Shown here: one piece after another, positions 43,541 to 55,393 of the stretch
Layout of the letters: the number at the start of each line of letters is the position of its first letter
Numbering within the stretch: the stretch's first letter is position 1
NCBI RefSeq assembly: GCF_028009165.1
Contig: NC_079246.1
Coordinates: 1,116,001 to 1,180,000 of the forward strand
From: Akanthomyces muscarius
Taxonomy: Eukaryota; Ascomycota; Sordariomycetes; Hypocreales; Cordycipitaceae
DNA: 64,000 nucleotides
Direction of reading: 5' to 3'
Position numbers and translations under genes: made by a program
Notes under the pieces: model-generated
What the model saw: only the letters and a program-made list of their open reading frames with translations
Database searches by the model: none
What the model was told of the DNA's origin: nothing

Positions 43541-46500
43541 TTGAATCTCAACTACTATTGTCCGTCGATGAGGAGAGATGGAGGTGCGCGAAAGAAGCAA
43601 AAGAAGATATTGCATTGCTTGTTGATGGGAGTTTGATTGTGCAAGTTTTTCCTATGTTTCTTGTTTTACCATGGGCCGAATCTTTTTGTTCGTTCTGCAT
43701 AAGAGAAAAAGAGTAGCGGTGATGCTACGATTGACGATGTGTCACAAGAGAGCATCCTTATAGTATATAATTATGCAGCCAATATTTACAAGGCATCCTC
43801 ATCTGATCGCTGTGCATAACCAGCTACGCCAAGCTCGCGCATGATAGCGAGCTGCTGGACAGATCAGGACTCACCGAGCAAACGGGGCTCGTACATCTGG
43901 CAATTTTTATCGATCCCAAAAGAAAAACTCACTCATATATCCGCGCTACTTGGCCCGGCAAGAACGGATGTTGCTACCCCAGACTGCATGCGATTCTGTC
44001 GCGTGTCTACTTACCGAAGCTGGGGAACTTTGGTGTGGGGGAGGCAGGGGGGAGCTGAGTGAGGGGAAAGGACTGTCTGGGCCGGAGGCGGCCGATGAAG
44101 ACGTTTCCCCTCACCACCCCTGCTCTGGGGAAACGTGAACAGTGCGGCAAAATATATCTACGGGGTAGACTTCTGGGGTAGAAGGAATGCAGGATGAATT
44201 ACAGCAAAGTCCAGCAGAGAGAGTATGCGCTTCAAAAGCGGCAATCGTCGGATTGTGTGCCCTATGTGAGGCTAGGTTTACATGCCCTGGTGGCGCGTCC
44301 TGAAGAGCATCCTTTTCTTCTAATTTTTTTTTTGGTGTTATCTGGCAGGTGTGTGAGTGAGTGGCGGCCAGTCACGGGCCGAATAGAGTGTTCGAATGGC
44401 GAGAATGCACTGCATCTAGAAAACTATGCCGCTTACTTGCGCAGGCTCGAGTGTCTGTGGCGTATCTTGTAGGCCAGTGGGTGTGCGGCCAGCCTTGCAG
44501 GGCCAGTAGTTGGTTGGTCGGGAAATTTAAACGAGAGGCAAACAAGACGTGGAGGCTGAGGGAAAGGGGGGACTGGCCATCCCGCTGATTGACAGAACAA
44601 AGTGCTGAGTGGTCGCGCTGGTTGGTGTTAGTGCGCTTCATGGTGGCGGCGGTTGCCCACCTACAATGCTTGGAAACAAAGGCCGTAGTAATGTCCAAGC
44701 CCAGACAACGCCTCCAGACTCGGTAGTGCCACAATGCCATTATCGGGAATGCGCCTCTCGTTCAAGGTGGTGGTGGTTGGTGGCGGCGGTGCATGGCTTG
44801 CATCGGAGCCGGCCGATACATGAGTGAGCTGCGTTGGCTAGGTCAAGGATTGATCAGGATCGCTTGCAGGCATGTTGACAGCACTGTAACCGCCATCTTG
44901 CTGTAGGGAAAAAGAGTGAGATGGCACCAAGAGCAGCGACGAAACTGTGACTTTCTGGAACAAGTCTGAAAGAGACCAGTGGCAGCTGCAAGACACCTTT
45001 AGCGCCCTCCCCGAGAGTGTCTCTGCTGAGCGGCCGAGGCTGTCGTCGCACTGATCTGGTGGCTGATGGCGCTGTAATCCTGGAATAGCCACGCCATAAG
45101 TTACCCACAGAACGCCGCGGTGGCCCCCAGAGACCCCGCAAGTGCAAGTCTGGGGTGCTCGCGGTAAAAGTTTTGACAGCACGAGACCATGCAGCAACGA
45201 GCCTGTGGAGACTCCCCCGGCAAACGAATTGACCGAGTCAACGATATGCGACGAAGTTGATAATTCGGTCGAAGTGCCATTTGCCGCGCAGTATCAGCTT
45301 CACAGAACTGCCACAACTCCACCCGCCCAGCGCGCAATTTCGTTCGTTGTCTCCTAGTAATGGCTCGTACGCTGACTGGCCGCCACATTACTCGCAGCCT
45401 CAGGAGATTTGGCGCTGAGTGCCCGAGCAGCAATCTCACCGCGCCGAGCCAGTGGTTGGCCTGCGACCACTATTCCTTCTTCTTTAGGGCACAAGCCCGG
45501 CGCGGTGGCGGAACCAAAGTTCCAGCAGGCTTCCAATTTGGGGCCAAGTGCTGATCGACCGCACCAGGGCTTGCGGGTGGCGACAAGGGGGGAACCAGTT
45601 TTCCGTGCATGTCTTGGAGCCGCGCCGAGAGAAAGCTACCCACTCGGCGGCATTGGCAACTCTTTTTTTTTTTTTTTCTGTCCCGCTGACACGGGCATTC
45701 GGCGGTGGTGCTTTTGGGACAGCTCCCGTCTTCGCTTCGACGTCTAGGAACTTGAGAGCAATTAGTGTCTCTTCAAACATGCTAAAACTGCAGGATAAGT
45801 CAGATTGGCTCACCGGAAGAATAAGCAAAGCATCTGCGCCGTTTCATTGGTAGTGAGACTGCAGCTGGTGCTTGCATGTCTGGGGATGGACCCTGCACGC
45901 GACCCGCTAGAAAAACGAGTCGAGATCCACAGCTCGGTGTATTCGCGTGAGTAAAAGCTTATCTAGGCTGTGATAGACAAGTTGCCGGAACGGAGAAAAG
46001 CCAGGGAGGAGCGATAGGGGCTTCTGGTGTTGGATGGTGATGGCGATGGTGATAACCAGTACGATAGATTATGCAGAGTTGAAGATTAATAAGGAGATGA
46101 GCCGATAACGAGCGGTGGCGGCCTGGCAGCTGGCAAGCACCAGGCCGCCAGCCAGCTGGCAGACCCAGCAGACTGACAAGTCGGCGTTTGCTCGTTTGCA
46201 CAACCCGAACATTGCTTCAAACCCACCATCTTGCTACATGAATTATGATATTTAACCCACAACCTTAAATTCCCCATGTATCTTTGTCCATTTCAGCCAT
46301 CCGAGCCGTTGAATCAGTGGGGAGGCACTCGCGCATGCAACTGATACGGGTGGACGGGCAAGACGGGGTAGACCAGGAGCCAGAATACAGCATGTGAGTG
46401 GCCCGCTTTCCGCTAGAAACTACCAGTCCTTACGGAGTACCTGGAGGTGGAACGAGGCCTCAAGCTGAGCATGTAGGGATTTGGAAATGCGATCCCATTT

Positions 46501-47729
46501 TGTGCGAGGCGCCTCGACAGGATAAGCCTCCCGTCAATCAGCGTTGGCTACGGGCAGACTATGCTGGGACGAACCGACGTCGCGGGGCGTGTGGAACGAG
46601 CCAGACCATACAACGCCAGCATCTAGAATTGCTGCATGACCAGCACAAACCCCATGGCGCACTCGAGCCCAAAGCAGCAGCGCGCGCTAACGACTGATAA
46701 CCCGAGCCTGGTTGTGTGGGTGTGGCAGTCTGATAGGCCACGCTGGATAATTTATCGACAGGAGTGCAGCTCCGAGATGCGAGGAAGACAAGGAAAGAGA
46801 ACGGCCCAGAGACAGCAGCGCAACAGCGACTAGACCCAGTACTGCTCAGGAGCGGCCAGCTCCGACATATCAAAGTCAAAGAATAGCTCTCGCCATGCCC
46901 CAAAATGCAAAATCGTAGCCTCATGGGCCCGAGCATCCGACGACGTACATGCGACGCTGTCTACTCCGTACATGGGTTGACAGTAATACCGGGCTTGCTC
47001 TCAGGACACACCATCAACCGTCGAGCAATTATACTTCTGGGATTATTACTCCGTACAGTGCAAGGGTTCGCTTCGCAGCGCTCCAATATGAGTACAGCCT
47101 TCCCCACACGGAATTCTATCAGACTATCATGCACTGCTGAAGCCTCTCCAACGCGAGGCGCTCCTAGTGCGGCCCCTCTGCTGCAAAAGGTCCCTCCTTG
47201 GACTCTTGGACATGGCTCTGTGCTGGGCTAGTGGGCTAGCGCAGCCATGTTCCTTGTCCCGCTCCACGTCCGCTTCTGTCTTGGACTCCGGGCTGGCGTC
47301 GCAGAGAGCCGCTAGAAGGAACCCCAAGCCGAGAGTGCCTGCCATTCTGACAAGCCTCGCCACAACCAGCGCCCGGCGACCCCGGTGGATACAAAAACTC
47401 GTGTGTGCCGTCACGCAGAAACCCTTTCGCTATTCCTCAGGTCCTTTTCCTCCGTCCCGTCTCTCTCTTTCCCTCGTCGCCTCTGGTAAGGACAGCTTCG
47501 GTTGCTTCTCTGCGCTGTTTCGCTGTCAACCAGCAATCTCACTTGTGAGCCCTTTGCTGCAATTGCTTCTGCATTTGCGCCTAGCAGCTTTGGGTAGCCT
47601 TCTGCTTTTGTGCCGCCGGCCGTTTACAGACAACGCGATTCAAAAGACCAAAAAAAAAAAAACACGGCCTAGCAAGCTCACTTGTTTTTTGTTCCCCGCA
47701 TCTTCAACGACGCCAAAACTTCAGTCGCC
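43541..47729. other. 4.2-kb gene-free region upstream of the nucleoside transporter
   Basis: The longest gap in the window. Short frames on both strands lack family resemblance. Homopolymer T runs (for example about 45661-45677) and an A run at about 47651-47663 are present. The last ~400 nt are C/T-rich, consistent with a transcribed leader. I see no tRNA, transposon or terminal repeats. Confidence 0.5.
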
Positions 47730-49699
47730 ATGGCCGATACACACCAGAACGCCGAGAAGGCGATGCACGAGACCACGCCCGGTCTGCGACGCAACTCTGA
47801 CCCTGCTCTTGAGCCCGAACATCAGCACACCCACGGGCACCTTCACCACGCGCCTGGCGTCGCACCCACCAACGATGTCATATACACAAAGGGAACCGAC
47901 ATCCCGATGCATAAGCACACAGATGGTGCAGGCTCTGGTACCCCGCCTTACTACAGCGAAGAGGAGAAACCACAGCCAGGCATTTTGGCCCAGCACGATG
48001 TTGAGGGCCAATCTGAGTACAAGTCTTCGTTCCGTACTTTTTACGACGGCCCTGGTCGCATTATCGTCCACGCCTTCTTCTTCCTCCTCTTCACCGGCTG
48101 GTGGATTGCCTCTCTGATTCTGCATCGTAATGACAAGAATTGGATTGTTCCTTTCCTTGTCTGGCTCTGCGTTGTTCTGCGCATCATCTTCTGGCATGTT
48201 CCTAGTCGCTATGTTAGCAACGGCATTCGCAGCGGCTGGAAACATACCGCTGTCATGGTCTATAACAGGATCCCCTCCAAGTGGCGCACTCCCGCTGGTG
48301 CTTTTGTCACCATCGCTGCCATGCTTGTCGGCTCCTTTGTCACGAAAGAAAGCGTCAACAACACCCGTGGCAACCGTGCCATTAGTCTGCTCGGAATGGC
48401 CATCATCCTCGGCTGCTTCTGGGCCACCAGCGCCCACCGAACCAGGGTCAACTGGCGCACTGTCATTGGAGGCATGCTCGCCCAGTACGTTATTGGTCTG
48501 TTCGTTCTTCGCACCGGCGCCGGTTACTCTATTTTCCGCTTCATTGCCGACCGCGCTGGCGATTTGCTTGGATTCGCCAAAGACGGAGTCATTTTCCTGA
48601 CTGACGAAGACACGGCTGCCAAGCCCTGGTTCTTCATTGGTGTCATTCCTGCCATCATTTTCTTCATTTCTCTTGTCCAGGTGCTCTACTATATTGGATT
48701 CATCCAGTGGTTCATCAAGAAGTTTGCCACCTTTGTCTTCTGGGCCCTCGGTGTATCCGGTGCCGAAGCGGTTGTCGCTGCCGCTACTCCCTTCATTGGA
48801 CAAGGAGAGTCTGCCATGTTGGTCCGACCTTTCGTCGCGCACATGACCAACGCCGAGATTCATCAAATTCTCACATGTGGTTTCGCCACCATTTCTGGTT
48901 CCGTTCTTGTCGGCTATATTGGTCTGGGTCTGAATAAGGAAGCTCTCGTATCTTCCTGCATCATGTCCATCCCGGCCTCACTAGCCATCTCCAAGCTGCG
49001 CTACCCTGAGACGGAGGAGACTCTCACCGCCGGTCGTGTTGTGATCCCTGATGACGATGAACACAAGGCTGAGAACTTCTTGCATGCGTTCGCTAATGGC
49101 GCGTGGCTTGGCATCAAGATTGGTGGCACCATTGTGGCATCGCTTCTTTGCATTATTGCCGTTGTCGGCCTTATCAATGGTCTCCTTACCTGGTGGGGTC
49201 ACTACCTGAACATCAACAACCCTAAGTTGACTCTGCAAACAATCCTGGGCTACATCCTCTTCCCTGTTGCCTTTTTGCTTGGTGTTCCTCAAAACAAACA
49301 CGAGCTCCTCAGCGTCGCTCGCCTGATCGCGGAAAAGATCATCACCGTAAGTTTACTATGATTGGCAGTGCCGCCAGTGCAATTCTTCAGAATATGTGAA
49401 TAACTCTGCTATTTCAGAACGAGTACAACGCTTTCCATGCTCTTACCACGGAAGCGGCTTACGCCGATCTCAGCCCTCGCTCCCAACTCATTGCAACCTA
49501 TGCTCTCTGTGGATTCGGCAACATCGGCTCGCTCGGTATCCAGATTGGCATTCTGTCTCAACTGGCCCCTGCTCGCGCCGGTGATGTTTCGCGCCTCGCT
49601 TTCTCTGCCCTGGTTTCTGGTGTCTTTTCCACCCTCACCTCGGCTGCAGTTGCTGGTCTTGTCGTCACGGACCAGACTACGATTATCAAGGGAAATTAA
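47730..49699 (+). CDS. Concentrative nucleoside transporter (CNT/NupC family)
   Basis: Two exons, 47730-49346 and 49418-49699, give 632 residues. CNT proteins import nucleosides with a proton or sodium gradient across the plasma membrane. The N-terminal ~105 residues are hydrophilic and His-rich (EHQHTHGHLHHAPG). A series of membrane segments follows with the family core GQGESAMLVRPFVAHMTNAE, GFATISGSVLVGYIGLGL and the C-terminal YALCGFGNIGSLGIQIG, the substrate and ion site region in CNT structures. The intron starts GTAAGT and splits after AEKIIT, before NEYNAFHALT. The in-frame ATG at 47682 adds 16 residues of no family character, so 47730 (gccATGg) is preferred. Confidence 0.95.
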
Positions 49700-50099
49700 G
49701 CGTTCCAGAGCATGTATGGACATGTTAGGTTACGCAGCGTAGGGGGAAACCGTAAAACAGCGATTACGACATCGTTTTTTGTAGTGTATATGCAGTTATG
49801 AGATATCCGCCCATATGGGCATTCACCAAACCTTGAATATCAAGAATGCAAATAAATTGATATCGACGGTGCATCAGAAAACCAGAATTGACGAGAGACT
49901 GCATTGCTGAATGAATCCTGGCTGTCGTATTCATCATCCCAAAACGTAAATGCTGTGTACCCCACAACGCCCCCGCGGCCCCGACTACCGGCGCCGGGTC
50001 CGGAATCTGGGTTATAAAAGCAAGGCCCGCCGCTCTCCGCGCCCTCCAAATCCACACTTCACATCCACGGAGACGGCTAGTTACGCAGGGCCACCGACA
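49700..50099. other. Spacer between CNT and HRI1-like genes
   Basis: 400 nt, tandem orientation. Holds the CNT 3' end and the next promoter. No gene seen. Confidence 0.5.
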
Positions 50100-50905
50100 A
50101 TGGGAACAGTGTCGCACAGAAAGTACATACGATGGTACCCAGACGAGGCTTCCGAGCCGACATCTACAGTGGTCCTGACATCCCCAGAGAACCGCTTCGT
50201 CGATCTGCGCATTCTGCTGCCTCCCGACGGCGCTGCAGAACTAAGCAATGAACCCAGTCCGTCCGCCCTACTCCCTCCCCCAAACCCAAAGCTCAAATTC
50301 CAACCTTCGAACTCTCTTGCTGACATGCGGTGTTTGCAGCGGGCGAGCTGCCCCTCGAGAGGCTCGACTGGGCCATTGCCGGCACGACCATCTCCGAGCC
50401 CGCCGTCGCGCCGACCGGCGAGCCGATCCGCCGCTCGACCTTTAGCCACTGGGTGAGCTCGCGCGACGCGGACCCGACGGGCGTGTCGGACGTGGGCGAC
50501 ATGTACCCGCAAGAGGACGGCACGACGCTCGAAAAGGGCGAAATGGTCAACCCGGCGACGGGCCGCGCCACGGCGTACGACGAGCTGTGGACGGACCGTC
50601 TGGCGCCGACGAGCGACGCCATTGCCGTGCTGCGCGTCGACGACGGGGCGGTCAAGGGACTGGTCGTGTGGATTGGGCAGCTGTGCCAGGCGCTGGTGCG
50701 CGATGGCGACGGCATCGCGCTGGAGCGATGGGAGAAGACGGAGGGCAGCGACGAGGAGGAGGGCACGTGGACGAGGACGGTGCGCATGGGGAGCAGCAGG
50801 AAGCTGCCGTGCGAGGACGTCCTGACGGGCAAGGTCGCGCTGGAAAAGGATGGTGCTGTGGCGTGCCAGGGAGACATGTGGCAGGTGATTGAGCTCTCTT
50901 CGTAG
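50100..50905 (+). CDS. HRI1: HRI1-family protein
   Basis: Two exons, 50100-50256 and 50340-50905, give 240 residues, close to the yeast protein (244). The yeast protein binds the kinase Hrr25 and has two lipocalin-like beta-barrel halves; its job is not known. Supporting sequence is YIRWYPDEASEPTSTVVLTS at the start, then LDWAIAGT, FSHWVSSRDAD, GDMYPQEDGTTLEKGEMVNP and YDELWTDR. The intron (83 nt) has a non-standard GTCCGT donor, a CTGAC branch and a TTGCAG end. It is chosen because it joins VDLRILLPPDGAAELSNEP to GELPLERLDWAIAG in frame. The donor position is the weak point. Confidence 0.82.
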
Positions 50906-51068
50906 GACGAAGAGGAAGTGTTCTTTGCTTTGTAGGCTTGAATTGCCCTGTGTTTCGACTTGGCGCCCTGGTTCTTCGAAGAAAAGAAGTGGCGACGCTT
51001 TCTAGTATTTATATTCTATTTTATCATAAGAGAATCAGCTTTTGGCTTTCTTTCGTGCGACCCCCGGC

Positions 51069-52079
51069 CTACTCTGGATTCTTGTCCAGCGCCAGCCCTG
51101 TAGAAAAGATGCTCTGGCGGTCCGCTTCCGTCAGCGGGATCCCAAACCACTTCTCCAGCGCCGCGACCCTCTCCGCCTCCGTCGTCACCGTGGCCAGCAC
51201 CTGCCTCTCCATGCTGCCCTCCGACCTGCGGCGGACCTCTCCTCTGAAATAGGTCAGGATGCCTGCGAGCCGCACGTCCCCCTCACGGCCCGGCCGCGTG
51301 TCCTCTTCCAGCAGCGCGCGCATGGCCAGCAGCTGGGCCATGAAGAAGCTGCGCGGGTTGGTGCTGGTGTAGTAGTTGACCTGGTAGTAGTCGTTGAAGA
51401 AGTACTCGAGCTCGGCGAAGCAGTTCTGCTCGACCCACGGCGCCGAGCCGTCGAGCGAGTCCCGCGTCGAGTACACCCACAGCCGCTGCGTCGGGTCCGT
51501 GTGCATGTCAATGTTCCGGTACTCGAGCCGGCCGCGGCGCGGGGCCAGCACCGTGAACTCGGTGCCGGAGACGAGTGGGATGGGCTGCATGGCGGCGTCG
51601 CCGCCGTAGCCAACGTCGGCGACGTACTTGACGCCGTCTATCGTGACAATGAGGCACATGTGAGACCTTTGGAGGCGGAGTCTCGTCAGCTCTGCGGCGT
51701 CTTCCGGGTATTGAGTGTAATAAAAAAAGCGGTTTCTCAAAACTCACCAGCCAGTGTACTTTTCCGCGCCTGCGCGCACGCGGCCGCCAACGGTCAGCAC
51801 CTTGTAGCCGAGGCCGCGCAGGATGGCGGCGAAAAAGGCATTCAGCTCCACGCAGTAGCCGCCCTTGCTTCGCACGACAATCTTGTCAAACAGGTCGTCG
51901 AGCTCGAGCGACAGCTGGTGCGTCGGGTTGTAGTGGATGCCGACATTCTCAAAGGGCACGCAAGCGATGTGACGGAGCATCAGCTGGTGCAGGCAACGGA
52001 GGGGATCGGTGGCATGCTTGGCCTTGGGATACTTGATGTGGTCGAGGGCCCGGCCGAGCTGCTCTTCCGTGAGGGACAT
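51069..52079 (-). CDS. Arylamine N-acetyltransferase (NAT)
   Basis: Two exons on the minus strand, 52079-51748 and 51666-51069, give 309 residues. NATs transfer acyl groups from CoA (acetyl, or malonyl in some Fusarium enzymes) to arylamines and hydrazines in the cytosol, and fungi use them against plant and xenobiotic amines. The Cys-His-Asp triad is complete: Cys76 in KGGYCVELN, His113 in WSHMC directly after the splice site, and Asp128 in VADVGYGG. The residue before GGYC is Lys where many NATs have Arg. The intron starts GTGAGT; without it the frame stops at once. An in-frame ATG at 52157 would add 26 residues, but MSLTEEQLGRALDHI is the more usual start. It is convergent with the HRI1-like gene (163 nt between stops). 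Confidence 0.93.
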
Positions 52080-52853
52080 CTTTTCGGGGTCGTCGAGTTT
52101 AAGCTTTGTGTGTGTGTGCTGCAGGAAAAAGTGACGTATTTCCCCCTCCTCCGACAAGCTAGCTCTGCGCGGTGGTCGAGGCTAGATATATAGCTGCGTG
52201 CGGGAAAGAAAACGTGCTCACTCTGATGCGGCTGGAGCGGCCTTCGTCGTCTCGTGTCACTGATGAGAGAGACACATGCGGTTGGGCGTGCGGCGCTCCG
52301 TCGCAACCTAACCGTAGCTGGGAGTGTGGGCCAGCTTATTGTCAGCAACAAAGTTTACAAAGAAGCTTATGCAAAATGCAGAGGGGCGCCCATCTGGAAA
52401 CCCCAGGTTTGTCAAGATCCAAAGCATCTTGTTAATCAAACGGAGCGGCAGTCTATCTACCTGGTTCCGCTTTGCGACAGAGCCCGGGTGGCGGCTTACA
52501 TCCGTACGGGAAGCCGGAAGCTCGGCGGTTTGGGCGGCGCCGTTGCTGGTCGGCATTCCGAACCAAGGCCGAACTAAGCCGCTGCAAGTAAATAAGCGTA
52601 CCATGTTGCCTGGAGCAAGTTCTTGAGAACAGCAATATCTTCGTCGATTCTTTAGTTTCACTTCTGTTCTCTACTCTGAGACAGTCTCTGCTTTGCCGAT
52701 CGAGTCGATAGGATAAAGACTTGGTGTGATTGTGCATATTGATGCTATTGACCCCGCCACGGATAACAGCTTTAACAGTACCTGACGCACTATTGCTGAC
52801 GCCCGCCGTCACGGGACTACTGCAGACTCAAATAATACAAACAGTCGGCCTAA
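52080..52853. promoter_or_regulatory. NAT upstream region
   Basis: 774 nt between the NAT start and the 3' end of the GNAT gene, both on the minus strand. No gene seen. The first 78 nt could be coding if the upstream NAT start is used. Confidence 0.45.
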
Positions 52854-53732
52854 TTATTTGACATTCAGCTTCATCAAGTCCATGGTAATGTCATCCACCG
52901 TAAACCCCAGCCGCTTCGCAATCGTCTCGCCGTACTCGAGCGGAACCGTTGCCGGGGCCTTCCACTTCTTGCCCGGATACCTGGCCATGACGGCGCGCAG
53001 AAGCGCCGTGGCCTCTCCCTTGCCCCGCGCCTCGGGCGGCGCGACAGCGACCCCCAGCAGGCTCACCGTGTCCTTGCTTGCGTCCTCGGGGTCGGAGATG
53101 GCACAGTACGCCTGGCCCAGCCGAAAGCCGCGGCAGGTCTGCGGCCGGGTGGCCAGCACGAACTGGTGCCAGAGCTGCCAGGGGAGATCCGCAGCCGCGC
53201 CGTGCTGCCTGATGAGCTGCAGCAGCTCTTCCGGCGCGCGCTCCTCCAGGCCGTCGGGCCGCGACGGCGTCTGCTCGTCTGCTGCCGGATCGGCGTCCCT
53301 GGCCCAGCCCGACAGACGCCGCACCACTTCAAACCCGTTGCGGGAATACAGCTTGATGGCGGGCGCGTTCTTGGTAATGACCTCGAGCCAGATTGTCTCG
53401 GTACCGTCTGCGCGCGCGGCGTCCAACATGGCCGTGATGAGCTTGGAGCCGACGCCCTTGCCCGCCCAGCTGGGCACAACACCCATGCCCGCCAGGCGTG
53501 CGTGCCCGGGGAGGTCGTCACGGTACGCCATCAGCGCGAAGCCTATCGGCGTGTCGCTTCCCTTCGGACAGGCGACCAAGCTGCGCTCTCTGGAGATGCA
53601 GTGGCTCGGCATGTAGCCCGTCAGCTCCTCGGGTGTCCACTGGATCGGGTGGCCGAAGTAGTCGGCAAAGGCCTCATTGGAGCACTTTGCAATCTGCTCA
53701 ATGGTGAAATCGCTTCCTGGTCTGATATCCAT
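52854..53732 (-). CDS. GNAT-family N-acetyltransferase with two GNAT folds
   Basis: A single 292-residue frame, no introns. Proteins of this fold transfer an acetyl group from acetyl-CoA to an amine; the acceptor cannot be read from the sequence. Two acetyl-CoA-binding motif A segments are visible. The first is VVPSWAGKGVGSKLITAM at about residues 86-103, followed by NAPAIKLYSRNGFEVVRRL. The second, AVAPPEARGKGEATALLRAV at about 228-247, is followed by YGETIAKRLGFTVDD, so the protein looks like a tandem of two domains joined by a Pro/Glu linker near residue 150. It lies directly downstream (tandem) of the tRNA-bearing gap and upstream of NAT, but co-regulation is not shown. A cytosolic protein is likely as no signal or membrane segment is seen. 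Confidence 0.88.
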   Translation of the reverse strand: MDIRPGSDFTIEQIAKCSNEAFADYFGHPIQWTPEELTGYMPSHCISRERSLVACPKGSDTPIGFALMAYRDDLPGHARLAGMGVVPSWAGKGVGSKLITAMLDAARADGTETIWLEVITKNAPAIKLYSRNGFEVVRRLSGWARDADPAADEQTPSRPDGLEERAPEELLQLIRQHGAAADLPWQLWHQFVLATRPQTCRGFRLGQAYCAISDPEDASKDTVSLLGVAVAPPEARGKGEATALLRAVMARYPGKKWKAPATVPLEYGETIAKRLGFTVDDITMDLMKLNVK

Positions 53733-55250
53733 GTTGTCTGTGGCGAATTTATCTTATTAAAAAAAAAGTATGAAGATACGAAAGTTGATCGCCTACGCAT
53801 CTTCCTTTACATGGCCTTAGCTAGCCTTACATACTTGCAGCCCTACAAGTGTCAAGTTATTAGCGGCTCTAGTACCCGACGCATACGCGGTCCCCGGTCT
53901 GACTGCTGGGCTCGGCAGCATGGCGACACGTAACTCATAGTCGATTCTTCTACTTTGCGCAAAACTTCATCATGATACGAACGTCGCATTGTGACGAGTT
54001 TCGGCGAGCCGATTCTGGTCTCCTACACGCATGCCGCTCCACCATTGCCGCTCCACCATGTTGCGTACATCCATGAATGACTCACACGACCGAGTTGACA
54101 GAACCCAAAGGACGGAGTTAATTCCACAAGACACGCAAGACTTGTACAATTTGTCGAGCTGGAGAGTTTCAATGTGGTGGTTAATTATGCTGTTCTCTGC
54201 ACGCGGCAGGAAACCGCGGTGTTACTGTGCCAATTTCGAAATCAATGTACACATATTATCGCAGGCCATACACGGTTTCTCGAACGCTGCTGTTGTAGCT
54301 GTATAGGCGCTTGGAGTTTTCTCAACTCAACCTATTTACGGCCAGGGTTCGACCAAAACCCGCTTGCTTAACGTTGCTGCCGCAGTGGGATGACGATGCA
54401 GGGTTCATGTCGCAACACCAGGGCAGCCCGCTCACTATAGGCACTATCCTATCATCTCCCCAGGTATCAGATTCTCGGGGTGGTACCAATTTAGAATCTC
54501 TGTTAGTCTCTCCTAGTCATAAAACTGAGAGTAGATGAAGCGATCTGTCCATTTCTCGTCATACTCTTTGTAGCACAGAGCCGCTTTGGCATAGTTATGC
54601 TTGGAAAAGAAATGTGCCCTGTAGTCGTTCGCGCTACACCTGCCCCGTGCTGGCATATGTACGCAGACTGAATCAGCCGTTGGTTTGAAGCTATCGGGGT
54701 GGAAATATGTAATCCAAGACCAAGCGCTGTTTTGCACGTTGTGGCGATGGCTCGTGTACCATTCCACTGCCTTCAAGCGCAGCATCTAGAGGACGGCCGG
54801 CGGGAGACGCTCAATGAAAACAGAGGGCTGGTGCCGGCTATGGAACACAAGGCAGGGCGCAAATTATGTATTGCGACAGAACAAAAGACTCGCATCTTAT
54901 GGTTTCCTTCTCAAGACGAGACCCTCAAGGTTGGCGTTGCCGTATCCTGCCTCATAGCCACCCCATGCTGAGCCTGGGGGTACGAGACATAACTACGCAT
55001 TCGAGCTTGACGGCGATACAGTCTATGATTGTGATACGCAGCTTGCAAAAAGTACTGTTTATAGCTCATCTGCCCATCTCGTGGCCTGTAGTACAGCTTC
55101 CGGGCCGTGTTTTGTCGACGTATTGTTTCTGCTACATTAGCATTCAAGGTCAACAAATCCCTACGTAGCAGCAAAAGAAGGCGACTGCAGGGCACTGCCA
55201 GAACCTCGAATTTTATTTCCTCAGTTGAGAGTGCAGTCGCTAATGGCCGC
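53733..55250. other. 1.5-kb gene-free interval between GNAT and tRNA-Ser
   Basis: A/T-richer than the gene-rich parts. A minus-strand frame at 54785-54513 (90 codons, ending FFSKHNYAKAALCYKEYDEK and a short tail) has a vaguely helical-repeat look and might be a relic of a larger gene; evidence is poor. No intact gene or repeat seen. Confidence 0.45.
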
Positions 55251-55259
55251 AAAAAAAAA
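55251..55259 (-). terminator. RNA polymerase III terminator of the tRNA-Ser gene
   Basis: Nine consecutive T on the minus strand begin three nt after the tRNA discriminator base, as expected for a working Pol III gene. Confidence 0.85.
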
Positions 55260-55261
55260 TA

Positions 55262-55393
55262 CGACACCTGCAGGATTCGAACCTACGCACGCGAACGTAA
55301 TGCCTTACTGAGAGGCTGTTAGTTGAGTTTGGCTGATGGAAGACTGGTGAGTACGTACGCAGGGCACCGCCTTAACCACTCGGCCAAAGTGTC
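55262..55393 (-). tRNA. tRNA-Ser(GCU) with a 51-nt GT...AG insert in the anticodon loop
   Basis: Acceptor stem GACACTT pairs with AGGTGTC, discriminator G. The D arm is GCCGAGTGGTTAAGGC, containing the A box TGGCCGAGTGG. The long variable arm ACG-TTCG-CGT is typical of tRNA-Ser. The T arm is GTAGG-TTCGAAT-CCTGC with B box GGTTCGAATCC. The anticodon stem is GTGCC/GGCAT. Removing 55358-55308 leaves 81 nt and the standard loop CTGCTAA, anticodon GCU, with A at position 37. This places the insert between positions 35 and 36. Cutting at the canonical 37/38 site would leave CTGCGTA: anticodon GCG (Arg) on a serine body, with U at position 37, which is very unlikely. A Pol III terminator follows. 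A decayed copy is the main alternative. Confidence 0.85.
55308..55358 (-). other. Spliceosomal-looking intron inside the tRNA gene
   Basis: 51 nt, starting GTACGT and ending CTCTCAG, with a CTAAC branch-like element at 55322-55318 whose branch A is 11 nt before the end. Length and signals match the protein-gene introns of this window. Confidence 0.6.

Noticed and set aside
47682..47729. Upstream in-frame start for the CNT transporter
   Set aside because: The extra 16 residues have no family character and the 47730 ATG has the stronger context.
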